Shown piece by piece: positions 25,801 through 33,455 of a stretch of DNA of 64,000 bases. Where the stretch lies: NCBI GenBank assembly GCA_905234795.1, contig CAJOIQ010000008.1:29308-93307 (forward strand). The letters run 5' to 3'. This DNA is from an uncultured Bacteroidales bacterium. GTDB taxonomy: Bacteria > Bacteroidota > Bacteroidia > Bacteroidales > UBA932. The translations under genes were made by a program, and so were the position numbers. A model generated the notes under the pieces. That model saw only the letters and a list, made by a program, of their open reading frames with translations, searched no databases and was not told the origin of the DNA. Each line of letters begins with the position of its first letter. Position 1 is the stretch's first letter.

Positions 25801-26888
25801 TCACTGGAGAAACTTGCTCCCGAGGTAAGAAACGTGCTGTTCCTGTTTTCTGCAAAGCTGAATCCATCGGGATTGTCACCGCAAATGTACAGCGGAGCAT
25901 CGGCAGTGAAAGTAAGCTCACTGTAATCCCAAAGCGTCCAGTTTTGGGCGTCGGTGGAGTAGTATAGTACAGGAGCGTTATCCCCCGAATTGGACAGGAA
26001 AATCGTGGTGGCTTCCGTAGAAGTGAATGTAAGGTATTTACTGGGCGAAATAGATTCCGCCACATAATCGGCCTCGGTCAACTTTCCCCATACTGCACGC
26101 TTGATGGTAACGGGATCCTCGGAGATGCGTTCGGCCACCATTTCGCCGTCCTGGCCATAGAAAGTCATCCTATAGCCATTGGTCAGTTCGGCCGGGAGGG
26201 AAACCATGTAGTACCACTTACCTACCTCGAATTCCTTGCCGTCGGGGGCATTCAGGAGAATCATGTTCACGTACTTGACCGGTTCCTGTACAACGGGTTT
26301 TCCCTCGGCATTGAAGGTAACTTTTACCTGGCCGGAAAGGACCTCATCATTCAGGCCCTGGAAGGTCACGGACTGGATTCCCGGATTGGCTACGCTGAAC
26401 TTGATGCCGCCGCACAGGTTGTAGAAACTCAGTTCATAGCCCGTGCTGCGGGCCAGGGAAATGAACAGGTCGTCGGAAAAAGTACCTTCTACCGCTGTCT
26501 GGACTTCGGGCAAGGAAAGGGTGACGGTACTGCCATCGAAGCTGTTGTCCTTGCTATAAGGATACACTGCCCAGAAATTGTCTGTTCCGCTGGGAGAGAA
26601 CCCGGCGGGCAAAGCCCCTGCAAACGAGGCCTGGGCAACTGCGGCAGTAGCCGAACTGTCAAACACCATCTTGGTGGACACGGCGTCCCCGTAAAACAGG
26701 TTGATGGCATCACCGGGGCTCCAGAACACGGATCCGTCGGACTGAAGGACTGTCTTGGTGGGCGGGACATCGGCCATGACGGCCTTGAAAGCCGTCTTCT
26801 GGGACAGCGGTAAAACATCCTCCCGCACGTTGCAGGAAACAATGATGGCAAGGGCCGATGCGGCCAGGACAATACTTTTCTTATTCAT
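22836..26888 (-). CDS. Very large surface lipoprotein: fimbrillin-like domain, LRR block and two CYxxMF-repeat modules
   Basis: A 1350-residue lipoprotein with signal and lipobox ASALAIIVSC. Residues about 30-285 are fimbrillin-like (TKTVLQSDGSVFWSPGDAIN, NFWAVYPYSKDNSFDGS) and are paralogous to the neighbour at 19818. Residues about 290-555 form a first beta domain plus five CYxxMF repeats. Residues about 560-955 are BspA-type LRRs (KLPDSLDKIDHYAFENTALE) ending in YVPAESVDVYKSAENW. Residues about 960-1340 form a second beta domain with nine CYxxMF repeats, a CLATDISASEC cap, and a short acidic Gly-rich tail. It is 15 bases after the upstream LRR gene and 12 before the next, so co-transcribed. 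Likely surface exposed; ligand unknown. Confidence 0.78.
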   Translation of the reverse strand: MNKKSIVLAASALAIIVSCNVREDVLPLSQKTAFKAVMADVPPTKTVLQSDGSVFWSPGDAINLFYGDAVSTKMVFDSSATAAVAQASFAGALPAGFSPSGTDNFWAVYPYSKDNSFDGSTVTLSLPEVQTAVEGTFSDDLFISLARSTGYELSFYNLCGGIKFSVANPGIQSVTFQGLNDEVLSGQVKVTFNAEGKPVVQEPVKYVNMILLNAPDGKEFEVGKWYYMVSLPAELTNGYRMTFYGQDGEMVAERISEDPVTIKRAVWGKLTEADYVAESISPSKYLTFTSTEATTIFLSNSGDNAPVLYYSTDAQNWTLWDYSELTFTADAPLYICGDNPDGFSFAENRNSTFLTSGASFSSDMYSVSGDIMSLINMESDVLEIPNPYCFYNLFGTNEKLISAPTLPATTLTEGCYKSMFGACSNLVEAPALPATTLAESCYHSMFAHCSSLAEVPDLPAAQLAKGCYAYMFYDCGSLEAAPSLSAATLAEECYRGMFYSSGKLSYIKCLATDFSASDCLTDWVYGVATTGTFVKMFDAQWSTGNSGIPEGWTVETDGLPNNEIWYTSTDGDVVPLNETYINEFGATLVSNTYENGKGVISFDGPITKIATSAFRDCTTLETVTYISNTVTSINWGAFLSCSNLVSVKLPDSLDKIDHYAFENTALEEITIPESVTYISPHGVFGERTPMKAFYGKGASEDHSCLVWDGCLIGITHKSEELDFIVPDGVKSFGGSVFDYSCYYRSITIPDSFEETDDTYNGFSSPQRLSAFYGSHVSADNRCLILGDKLVYFAHYNLGASKYTLAEPVKVIGRGAFYNQNNSTLKELILPETVETIENSIIGLTGIETIQLPSSLKVIGDEAFFAAYNLTRLTVPASVESLGSTVFQAAGYKYDGSGTGLSDVTFLSTTPPAIMSDTFDEMVSDCPIYVPAESVDVYKSAENWSKYASRIQAIPNGISASKYLTFSSTGSSMVYLSSSGGADQPVLYYSYDTVSWELWDYSTLTFTADAPLYLCGSNPGGFSFDVSAYSTLGIYGDNCSVSGDVMSLLDKDDELTEIPNPYCFAFLFGGSSLVSGPDLPATTLTTGCYYGMFQSNSGLTSTPSLPAETLAENCYANMFYGCTGLTAAPELSATTLAPSCYANMFNGCSGLTVAPSLPVTDLEYRCYYGMFQECSSLVTAPSLPATTLAEQCYYTMFLNCTSLTTAPELPATTLAPSCYWGMFGGCSALETAPELPATTLAGSCYYNMFERCTSLTTAPILSAPTLEFSCYAAMFAGCSNLSYVKCLATDISASECTLSWMNSVSSTGLFVKAANSQWPTGINGIPEGWTVMNDGDVPGGGNEGTGDEDMD
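23040..23709 (-). repeat. 78-bp tandem repeats coding the CYxxMF units (9 copies)
   Basis: Nine tandem 78-base units lie at the C-terminal end of the lipoprotein. A block of five units is at about 25370-25728 in the same gene. Confidence 0.75.
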
Positions 26889-26903
26889 AAGCCGTACCCT
26901 TTA

Positions 26904-29900
26904 TTAATTCCACTCCTCTTCACTAGTCCCTTCGTTGCCGCCGGAGGCAGTGTCTCCACCTATCGGCTGAATCCTGTCGGCATAGGCGCTCCAGGAATTC
27001 TTGTAGGAAGCAAGGCTTGCCGAAGGAACATAGATGGTGAGGTTGTCGTCCTGGTTAAAAGCATTCTCTCCCAAGGTGGGAGGGGTATCGGCCACAACCT
27101 TAAACTCCACGAGGCTGGTACAATCGGCAAAGGCATATCGGCCGATGGACATGATCGAGGAAGAAAGCTCTATGGATGGCAAGGAATTGCAATATCTGAA
27201 CGCCTCACTGCCGATTTCCTGTACATTCATGCCTCCCATAACCATTTCGAGACCCATGCAGCGGAAGAACGCCCCATCATTAATACTATATACACTTTCC
27301 GGCAGGAAGATTTCCTTCAGTTCGGTGCAATAGAAAAAAGCAGAACCGATTGTGTTTACTCCGTCGGGAACGGAATAAGCGGTAAGGCCGGCCGGAGCAA
27401 ATGCAATCAATTTATTAAGTGCACCTTCCATCACCAGGCAACGGTGGTCGTCTGATGCAAACTTCCCGGTAAAACGCTCCAATGCATTACAATGGGAGAA
27501 CATGTTGCCTCCAAAATATGTAACCGTACTGGGAACGTGGAAAGAAGTGAGAGAAGAGCAATACGTAAAAGCATAATCCCCCAAATAGGTAACTCCTTCC
27601 GGAACAGTCAGTGATGTGAGTTTGGAGCAGTAGTAGAATGCAGCATCATCTATGCGCTCCACGCCTTCCGGTACCGAATATGACGTAAGACCGGCCGGAG
27701 CAAAAGCACGGACACCATTGTCAACAATCACACAACGGCCATCGTCAGAAGCAAATTTTCCGTAAAAATGTTCCAATTTATCACACTGCATAAAAACGCC
27801 TGTCCCAAGCGCAGTAAAGCCTTCCGGGAAAGTAACGGAAGTAATTGCGCAGCCCGAAAAAGCAGAATCCTCAATAGTTTCCAGCGATTGGGGCAGTTCA
27901 ATATCCCAGAACCGGGTACAGTTTCCAAAAGCAAACTCCCCAATGACGGTCAAGCCCTCTTGAACATCCAGCTTTTCCAACAAATTGCAGGACTGGAAAG
28001 CCGCAGAACCAATGCTGGTTACCGTGGAGGGAAGCCACATGGCCGTGAGCTGTTTACAATCGTTGAAAGCAAATTCTCCCACCGACGTCACATTCCCGTC
28101 AAAAAGGATGATTCCCTTACCGTTAGAATAAGTATTGGACACAATATTGGCCCCAAAAACATCGGTTTTATACGGTTCTACCACATTTCCATCCCGGGAC
28201 GTATACCAAATCTCATTATTGGGCTGTTCCCCATCCATCGACTGAATCCTGTCGGCATAATTGCTCCAGTATTCGGCAGTCTTGTAGGCTTGAACAGACT
28301 CGGCGGGAACATACACAGGGAAATTGAAATCCTTCAAATACTGCGTCTCGAACATAAGTCCCGATGCCGTTGGAGGGGTGGTCGAGAGGAAAGTCAGTTT
28401 GTCAAAACCGGCGGCAAAAGCGTCGGCCCCAATGGAAGTCAACGATGCCGGAAGCGTGAGTGTGTCGGCTCCGCACATGACAAAAGAACCTTCTCCTACG
28501 GATTCCAAGTTACTCCCGAAATCTATAGACTTGATATAATATGCATAAGCAAACGCTTCTTTCTCTACGCTGATCAGAGAGCCGGCAAAACTGAGGGCAC
28601 CATTATAAGCGCTATTACGCAAAGCATTTGCTCCTACGACGGAAACATTCTGAGGGAAAACATACTCCTCCCCAAGCCCGGCATAAGCAAACGCGTTGAG
28701 GACGCCGTTCACGATGAGGCACCGGTTGTCGGCCGAAGCAAAACGGCTTGTAATGGATGCCAGATTAGGACAAGTCTGAAAAATAGAATAGCCGAACTCG
28801 GTCACGGTTTCGGGTATCGCCACCCGGGTGAAGGCTTCACAACCAAAAAACGCACTGTCCCCAATCCTGGTAACAGATTCCGGAATATCGGGCCATGCCA
28901 AAGCGGAACAGTTGGTGAAGGCGCCTTCATCTATGACAGTCACACTTCCGGGAATGGAAATGGTGGCCAAAGTAGATTTTCCGGCAAATGCATAATAACC
29001 AATGCGCGTAACCGGCTGATTAAATGTTATAACACCCTTTCCGTCTTCGTATTTGTTGGATACGATTTCGGCACCAAATCCGATATTGTAGATGTCGGGG
29101 TCCACCACTTTCCCGTCGGTAGTAGTATACCAAATCTCGGTATTGGGCTGCCCCTGCGGTTCGTCCGGCTTGTCCACATACACAATCCGGCAACCCTGGG
29201 GATAACGGAGCTCGTTGAACTTCTGGTAATAGGACAGGTACAGGGTTTCCATGGGATTACCCTCGCAGTTCAGGTACTCCAGGTCCGGAATCATGCTGGC
29301 ATCCAGTTCCTTGAGCTGGTTGTTGCTGCAGTCCATGAACCTTACCAGGGTGTCCTTCTTCACAATCAGGGATGTGAGCTTGCCGCTCCCCTCCTGCATA
29401 CCGCTCACCATCAAGGAGCGCAGCGGCATCTGCTCAATCTCACGCACGGAACGGATGTTGTCCGTGTGCACGTCGATGGTCTCTATCTGCTTGATTTCGG
29501 CATAGGATATCTTCCCGTCCTGGTTGAGGTCGTGGTACATCACCAGGTATTTCTTGAACTCGGGGTCCTCGATCTGGGCTTCGTCCTCTCCCTTGAGCAC
29601 AAACTCATACGGGATACGGCTGTAACCCGTGCCGTCTTTGTCGTCCTCGGCATAGGCCATGATATAGTGCGTACCCTCTCCTACCTCGCTCAGCGGCAGC
29701 GTGAACGTCTTCCCGTCCTCGCTCAGGGTGCCCGGGTAACGCTTCTCTCGCTTAATGCTCTTGCGCTCACTGCTGGTGCCCCACATGAAACCCACGTCCT
29801 CGATGGAACGGCCGCCGTTGTCCTCGATGGTGGCTACAAGGTAGTAGTTATCCCTCACCGTCACATCCGAGATGGACGCCACGGAGGTCTCAGGAGTCTT

Positions 29901-30269
29901 CTGGGTGATGGTGGAGGAATACATCTTGCTGTGCCCGTTGGAAATAAAAGCACGCAGGAAGTACGTCCCGTTGGACTTGAGGTTGCTCACGCCCACGGAG
30001 AATCCGCTGGCACTCACATCCTGGGGAACCAGGGTGGTATACGTGCCGCCGTCCTCGAACAGCGTCTCCGACACCTCTACGCCATAGGCGGTGACGTCGG
30101 TCATATTCTTGCCGAAACTGCCGTTCACCACCATGGACACGCGAGTGACGGAGGTTTCATCCACCGTCAGCTTGGGGGCGTCGGGAAGGTTGGACGGAGC
30201 TTCGGGGTCCTGGATACAGGCCATGGCTATGATGGCCAGAGTACCCAAAGATAAGTACCTGGCTTTCAT
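26904..30269 (-). CDS. BspA-type LRR lipoprotein with FN3-like and EF-hand-like N-terminal parts
   Basis: A 1121-residue lipoprotein (signal ending LAIIAMAC). Residues about 20-230 are the same FN3-like module as the genes at 15252 and 18692. Residues about 245-265 read YHDLNQDGKISYAEIKQIET, a good EF-hand calcium loop, followed by a short LRR stretch (CSNNQLKELDASMIPDLEYL). The remainder is two long BspA-type LRR blocks separated by an IWYTSRDGNVVEPY linker. The units have the form LPESVYSINDGAF and SLTVPEGVTYLGDYAF. The C-terminal SLASYKNSWSAYADRIQPIG matches the cap seen in the other LRR proteins. It has no CYxxMF repeats. It starts 3 bases after the porin-like gene upstream, so it belongs to the TIR operon. 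Confidence 0.8.
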   Translation of the reverse strand: MKARYLSLGTLAIIAMACIQDPEAPSNLPDAPKLTVDETSVTRVSMVVNGSFGKNMTDVTAYGVEVSETLFEDGGTYTTLVPQDVSASGFSVGVSNLKSNGTYFLRAFISNGHSKMYSSTITQKTPETSVASISDVTVRDNYYLVATIEDNGGRSIEDVGFMWGTSSERKSIKREKRYPGTLSEDGKTFTLPLSEVGEGTHYIMAYAEDDKDGTGYSRIPYEFVLKGEDEAQIEDPEFKKYLVMYHDLNQDGKISYAEIKQIETIDVHTDNIRSVREIEQMPLRSLMVSGMQEGSGKLTSLIVKKDTLVRFMDCSNNQLKELDASMIPDLEYLNCEGNPMETLYLSYYQKFNELRYPQGCRIVYVDKPDEPQGQPNTEIWYTTTDGKVVDPDIYNIGFGAEIVSNKYEDGKGVITFNQPVTRIGYYAFAGKSTLATISIPGSVTVIDEGAFTNCSALAWPDIPESVTRIGDSAFFGCEAFTRVAIPETVTEFGYSIFQTCPNLASITSRFASADNRCLIVNGVLNAFAYAGLGEEYVFPQNVSVVGANALRNSAYNGALSFAGSLISVEKEAFAYAYYIKSIDFGSNLESVGEGSFVMCGADTLTLPASLTSIGADAFAAGFDKLTFLSTTPPTASGLMFETQYLKDFNFPVYVPAESVQAYKTAEYWSNYADRIQSMDGEQPNNEIWYTSRDGNVVEPYKTDVFGANIVSNTYSNGKGIILFDGNVTSVGEFAFNDCKQLTAMWLPSTVTSIGSAAFQSCNLLEKLDVQEGLTVIGEFAFGNCTRFWDIELPQSLETIEDSAFSGCAITSVTFPEGFTALGTGVFMQCDKLEHFYGKFASDDGRCVIVDNGVRAFAPAGLTSYSVPEGVERIDDAAFYYCSKLTSLTVPEGVTYLGDYAFTYCSSLTSFHVPSTVTYFGGNMFSHCNALERFTGKFASDDHRCLVMEGALNKLIAFAPAGLTAYSVPDGVNTIGSAFFYCTELKEIFLPESVYSINDGAFFRCMGLEMVMGGMNVQEIGSEAFRYCNSLPSIELSSSIMSIGRYAFADCTSLVEFKVVADTPPTLGENAFNQDDNLTIYVPSASLASYKNSWSAYADRIQPIGGDTASGGNEGTSEEEWN

Positions 30270-30272
30270 AGC

Positions 30273-31163
30273 TTAGAACATTACGCCAATACCTACATTG
30301 GCTTCGTAAAACTTAAAGGAATTGGTCTGGACACCGGCCGACAGCACCACGCCTCCAAAACGGAATACCAAACCGGTTTCGGCCTCTATTCCGCTGAAGG
30401 AAGAGGGAACCACCTTGGCATACTCATAATCCCCTTCGGAGCCGTACATCTGCCAGGCCACGGTGCGGGTGCCATAACCGCCACCCACATAGGCATACAT
30501 AGAACCGTTGTCTCCCAGGTCTGTGAGATGACGCATATAACCGCCGGTGACGGCGAAGCGGCTCTTCTTGGTTTCTCCGGTGAACCAGCCCTTCACGCCG
30601 TCTATCATCCCCTCGGCGTCGGTATCGGCCGTAGTCTTGAGGCCGAAAGTGAAGTCCGTCTTGATACGGAAATAACCGCCATTCAACTTGCAGAAGCCCA
30701 CCATAATGCCGTAGCTCATGTGCATGGGCTTGGCAAAGCCGGTGCTCAGCGTGGGCATGATGAGGGTGCGCATCTTCACGGCCTCCTCAATGTCCAGGTC
30801 CATCAGGTACACCATACCGGACTCGATGGCCAGATTGGCGGGGATGGTGAACTCCACGGGTTTGGCGTCTTCCATGGAAATCTTGATGCGCGTGGTGCCC
30901 TCGGGAACATGGATGAGCCATTCACCGGGGTACTGCACGGGGTCTCCCACCGCGCCCTCGAACACAAGGTTGGCGTCGGAAGCGGCGAAGGTGATGTCGA
31001 TGAGCGCCGCAAGCTTTTTGTTATTGTCGAAAACGGGCGATGTCCTGGCACGCATATCCCCAATGTCAGACTTGGAGAAATTGCGAACAATGAGCTTGCT
31101 GTTCTGCGCGCTGGCGCAAACGGCCAGCGAGGCCAGGATAAGGAGGGTAATAATACGTTTCAT
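30273..31163 (-). CDS. Exported protein with PEGA-like domain and outer-membrane beta-barrel-like C-terminus
   Basis: A 296-residue protein with a cleavable signal (MKRIITLLILASLAVCASAQ). Residues about 80-130 (GEWLIHVPEGTTRIKISMED, then KPVEFTIPANLAIESG) look like a PEGA domain, a surface-layer or peptidoglycan-associated beta fold. The second half alternates short beta strands and turns (GYMRHLTDLGDNGSMYAYVG, GYGTRTVAW) and ends in GVMF, as expected for a small outer-membrane barrel. The start overlaps the upstream stop by 4 bases, and the next LRR lipoprotein starts 3 bases on. It could hold the downstream lipoproteins at the outer membrane, but this is inference. Confidence 0.6.
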   Translation of the reverse strand: MKRIITLLILASLAVCASAQNSKLIVRNFSKSDIGDMRARTSPVFDNNKKLAALIDITFAASDANLVFEGAVGDPVQYPGEWLIHVPEGTTRIKISMEDAKPVEFTIPANLAIESGMVYLMDLDIEEAVKMRTLIMPTLSTGFAKPMHMSYGIMVGFCKLNGGYFRIKTDFTFGLKTTADTDAEGMIDGVKGWFTGETKKSRFAVTGGYMRHLTDLGDNGSMYAYVGGGYGTRTVAWQMYGSEGDYEYAKVVPSSFSGIEAETGLVFRFGGVVLSAGVQTNSFKFYEANVGIGVMF

Positions 31164-32137
31164 CGGATGGTGAAGCTATTGATGTTAAACACTTTATCTT
31201 CGGAGAGTTTCTGGGTCTTTTTGTCGTCCAGCCAGTAGGGCTGCCAGGTTCTTACGTGAATCTGGGGATGGGCTTCATCCCTGAAGTCCCAGAGCATGAA
31301 CAGGTATCCGTCGTCGGAATAGGTGGACGACTTGTACCCCTGGCGCAGCATCACGCCATAGTATCCGTCCACGGACGGGTGTTTGGACACCTTGATGTCC
31401 GTAAACGTAACCTGGATGTATTTGTTGTTGGGGAACACCCGGGTGCGCAGCTTTTCAATATACTCGTGCTTGCGCTGTTGGGTGTACTCGATCTGGGTAT
31501 CCTCCTTGAGCACGGCCATGCGGTCCCCTTTCTTGCGGCGGACCACCTTGCCGGTGATGATGAGGGCGTCGTCGCTGAACACATTCTCCAGGAAGTCGAT
31601 GTCCTTACGGTTGTAGGCCGTACGGAACTGCTCCACATAGTCCAGGATCATCTGGCGACAGCGGAGGTCGGTAACCTCGGAGCCGTCGGACATCACCTTG
31701 CGGTACAGGTGGTTCTGCAAGGCCAGGTTCACGCGGGAAACCGTTCCGTCGGGTTCCAGGTCAATGACCAGCTCCTGGTAATCGGTCCTTCCGTCATCGG
31801 CCCTGAGTTCGATGGGAACATTTCTCACCTGGTAACCGGAATAGGTTTTGGCAATCCTTTCCACAATCTCCGGTTCTTCACAGTGGAAGGGCATATTGCC
31901 CCACAGCATGCTAAGGGCGTCGGCGGCGTCCGGAGTGATGAACACACCGGAGAGGTTGAGGCCGGAGCCATCGTCAAAGCAATCGTTGAAGCTGGTGAGC
32001 AGGTTGGTCAGGTTGTTGTCAATCTTCTGCCTCAGCGGCCCGTTGGCCAGGCCTTCGCTGATGGAGAAGGTTACGGACTGCGCCTGGGCCGCCGTCCATG
32101 CGGCCAGCGCTAACAGGGTTATAATGAGTCGTTTCAT
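31160..32137 (-). CDS. Exported NTF2-like (SnoaL-type) domain protein
   Basis: A 325-residue protein with a signal peptide ending AAWTAAQAQ. The C-terminal half contains a cone-shaped NTF2-like fold pattern: VEQFRTAYNRKDIDFLENVF, then DDALIITGKVVRRKK and a closing beta region with YLFMLWDFRDEAHPQIHVRT. The N-terminal half (residues about 25-150) is unrecognised. Residues expected for catalysis in enzymatic members cannot be assigned, so it may only bind a ligand. The 4-base overlaps at both ends show tight coupling in the TIR operon. Confidence 0.6.
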   Translation of the reverse strand: MKRLIITLLALAAWTAAQAQSVTFSISEGLANGPLRQKIDNNLTNLLTSFNDCFDDGSGLNLSGVFITPDAADALSMLWGNMPFHCEEPEIVERIAKTYSGYQVRNVPIELRADDGRTDYQELVIDLEPDGTVSRVNLALQNHLYRKVMSDGSEVTDLRCRQMILDYVEQFRTAYNRKDIDFLENVFSDDALIITGKVVRRKKGDRMAVLKEDTQIEYTQQRKHEYIEKLRTRVFPNNKYIQVTFTDIKVSKHPSVDGYYGVMLRQGYKSSTYSDDGYLFMLWDFRDEAHPQIHVRTWQPYWLDDKKTQKLSEDKVFNINSFTIR

Positions 32138-32841
32138 AAAACGTTACTGTTTTTCAAGCCTTCTACATACACCCAGAGCGGGGCGTTTTTATATCTCATG
32201 GGTTGCGCAGGTTCTCCGGTCTTGGCGTTCTTGCGCTGGTAATTGTCGTCCATGGGCGTCATCACTTCCAGGATCTTCTTGTTGCGGGCGTCGAAGAATA
32301 CCAGGATGCCGTCGTTGGCATATTGCTGGGTATCGGCATCAATCTTCTGGGCGGCACGGATTTCGGCCGATAAGGGGCTGGCGGAAATCAGGTCCAGGAC
32401 CTGGTTGATGGTAACGGCCGAAAGGATGCCGTCCACCAGCGCCTTAAGGTCTTCCTTGCGGGTGTCGCTGCCCAGCTCCTGAGCCAGGGACTGTTCCACC
32501 TCCAGCAGGCGCGCCTTCTCCACATACACAATGCTGCGGTAAGTGTCGGGACGCATCAGGCACACGATGCTCTCTACCAGTTCGTCGGGAATGGTTTTCT
32601 TCTCTTTCAGATACACAAAGTCGTCGGAGTCCAGGAAAGCTTCCACCTGGATCATCAGTTCCTTCCGGGCCTGTTCCCGGGACACTTCGGGGTTGGGCTC
32701 GGCAGGAACCGTGGACAGCCCGTAAAGGTAACGGTCCGTGTCTTTCTTGATCTGGTTGATCTGCCTCAACAGCGCATCCTTGTCCTGCGACAGCACGGGC
32801 AGGGACACCAGCAGAAGTGCGAGGGTGAATAGTTTTTTCAT
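32134..32841 (-). CDS. Exported protein of unknown function in the TIR operon
   Basis: A 235-residue protein with a signal peptide (MKKLFTLALLLVSLPVLSQ). The first 160 residues are helical and charged (DKDALLRQINQIKKDTDRYL, then EKARLLEVEQSLAQELGS). The C-terminal part (ANDGILVFFDARNKKILEVM, then TPMDDNYQRKN) is beta-rich and recalls small domains that report on a stored numeric value, but I cannot name a family. The 4-base overlaps on both sides place it in the same translation-coupled unit as its neighbours. Periplasmic location is likely. Confidence 0.6.
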   Translation of the reverse strand: MKKLFTLALLLVSLPVLSQDKDALLRQINQIKKDTDRYLYGLSTVPAEPNPEVSREQARKELMIQVEAFLDSDDFVYLKEKKTIPDELVESIVCLMRPDTYRSIVYVEKARLLEVEQSLAQELGSDTRKEDLKALVDGILSAVTINQVLDLISASPLSAEIRAAQKIDADTQQYANDGILVFFDARNKKILEVMTPMDDNYQRKNAKTGEPAQPMRYKNAPLWVYVEGLKNSNVL

Positions 32842-33455
32842 CGGGCAAGATTATGAATGGGGGTAAAGGTATAGGCTTCGGCCTGCAGGAGGCCTTCTTC
32901 CTTTTCCAGAATCCCCGGGTCAATGTCAAAAATGAAGGTATGGCTGTATCCCAGCTTTTCGTTCACCAGGAAGAGCGTGGCCTTGACATGGTCTTCCTGG
33001 GCCTTTTCTATTCCCACGAAAGGGACGAAGGCGCATTCCATGATGCAGAAGCCCAGCAGGCGGTTCAGCGGCACATCCACTTCCTCCATGGCGTAGTTGT
33101 AACGGTGCTGCTTGAGGGCCACGGTGTAGTTGGTACTGCCGGTGTACCCGGAAAGCAGGGTGAGAATGGATTCCACGGGACGGTCCTTGTCCCTCAAGGG
33201 AGTATAGTTTCCTTTTTTATCCCGCAGAAAATAGGATACGGCGCGCACGGATTCGGTCTCATAGTGGCCGTAATCGGACACATAGAGGTCTTTGTCTACA
33301 CGCTGCAGGCTGTCGGGGAGAGGTCTTTCCAGCCCCCCTTCATAAAGGGAAAGGCCGTCCATGAAAAACTTTTCCATGGCCGGCTTGTCGGGTTCCTGGG
33401 CGAAGGCGGCGAGTGAAACCGCCAGACACAGGAGTATGGTTATTTCTTTACGCAT
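32838..33455 (-). CDS. Exported protein of unknown function in the TIR operon
   Basis: A 205-residue protein with a signal peptide (MRKEITILLCLAVSLAAFAQ). No known domain is recognised. A conserved-looking core is RLLGFCIMECAFVPFVGIEK with two cysteines, and a C-terminal segment YSHTFIFDIDPGILEKEEG has a calcium-loop-like acidic run, though not a canonical EF-hand. Its start lies 16 bases inside the end of the TIR gene, so the two are translationally coupled. The most economical guess is a periplasmic partner of the TIR protein's outer domain. Confidence 0.6.
   Translation of the reverse strand: MRKEITILLCLAVSLAAFAQEPDKPAMEKFFMDGLSLYEGGLERPLPDSLQRVDKDLYVSDYGHYETESVRAVSYFLRDKKGNYTPLRDKDRPVESILTLLSGYTGSTNYTVALKQHRYNYAMEEVDVPLNRLLGFCIMECAFVPFVGIEKAQEDHVKATLFLVNEKLGYSHTFIFDIDPGILEKEEGLLQAEAYTFTPIHNLAR

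Noticed and set aside
27768-30254. Antisense ORF of 828 residues over the LRR lipoprotein gene
   Set aside because: Open only because the LRR gene is repetitive; the sense frame has signal peptide, domains and operon fit.
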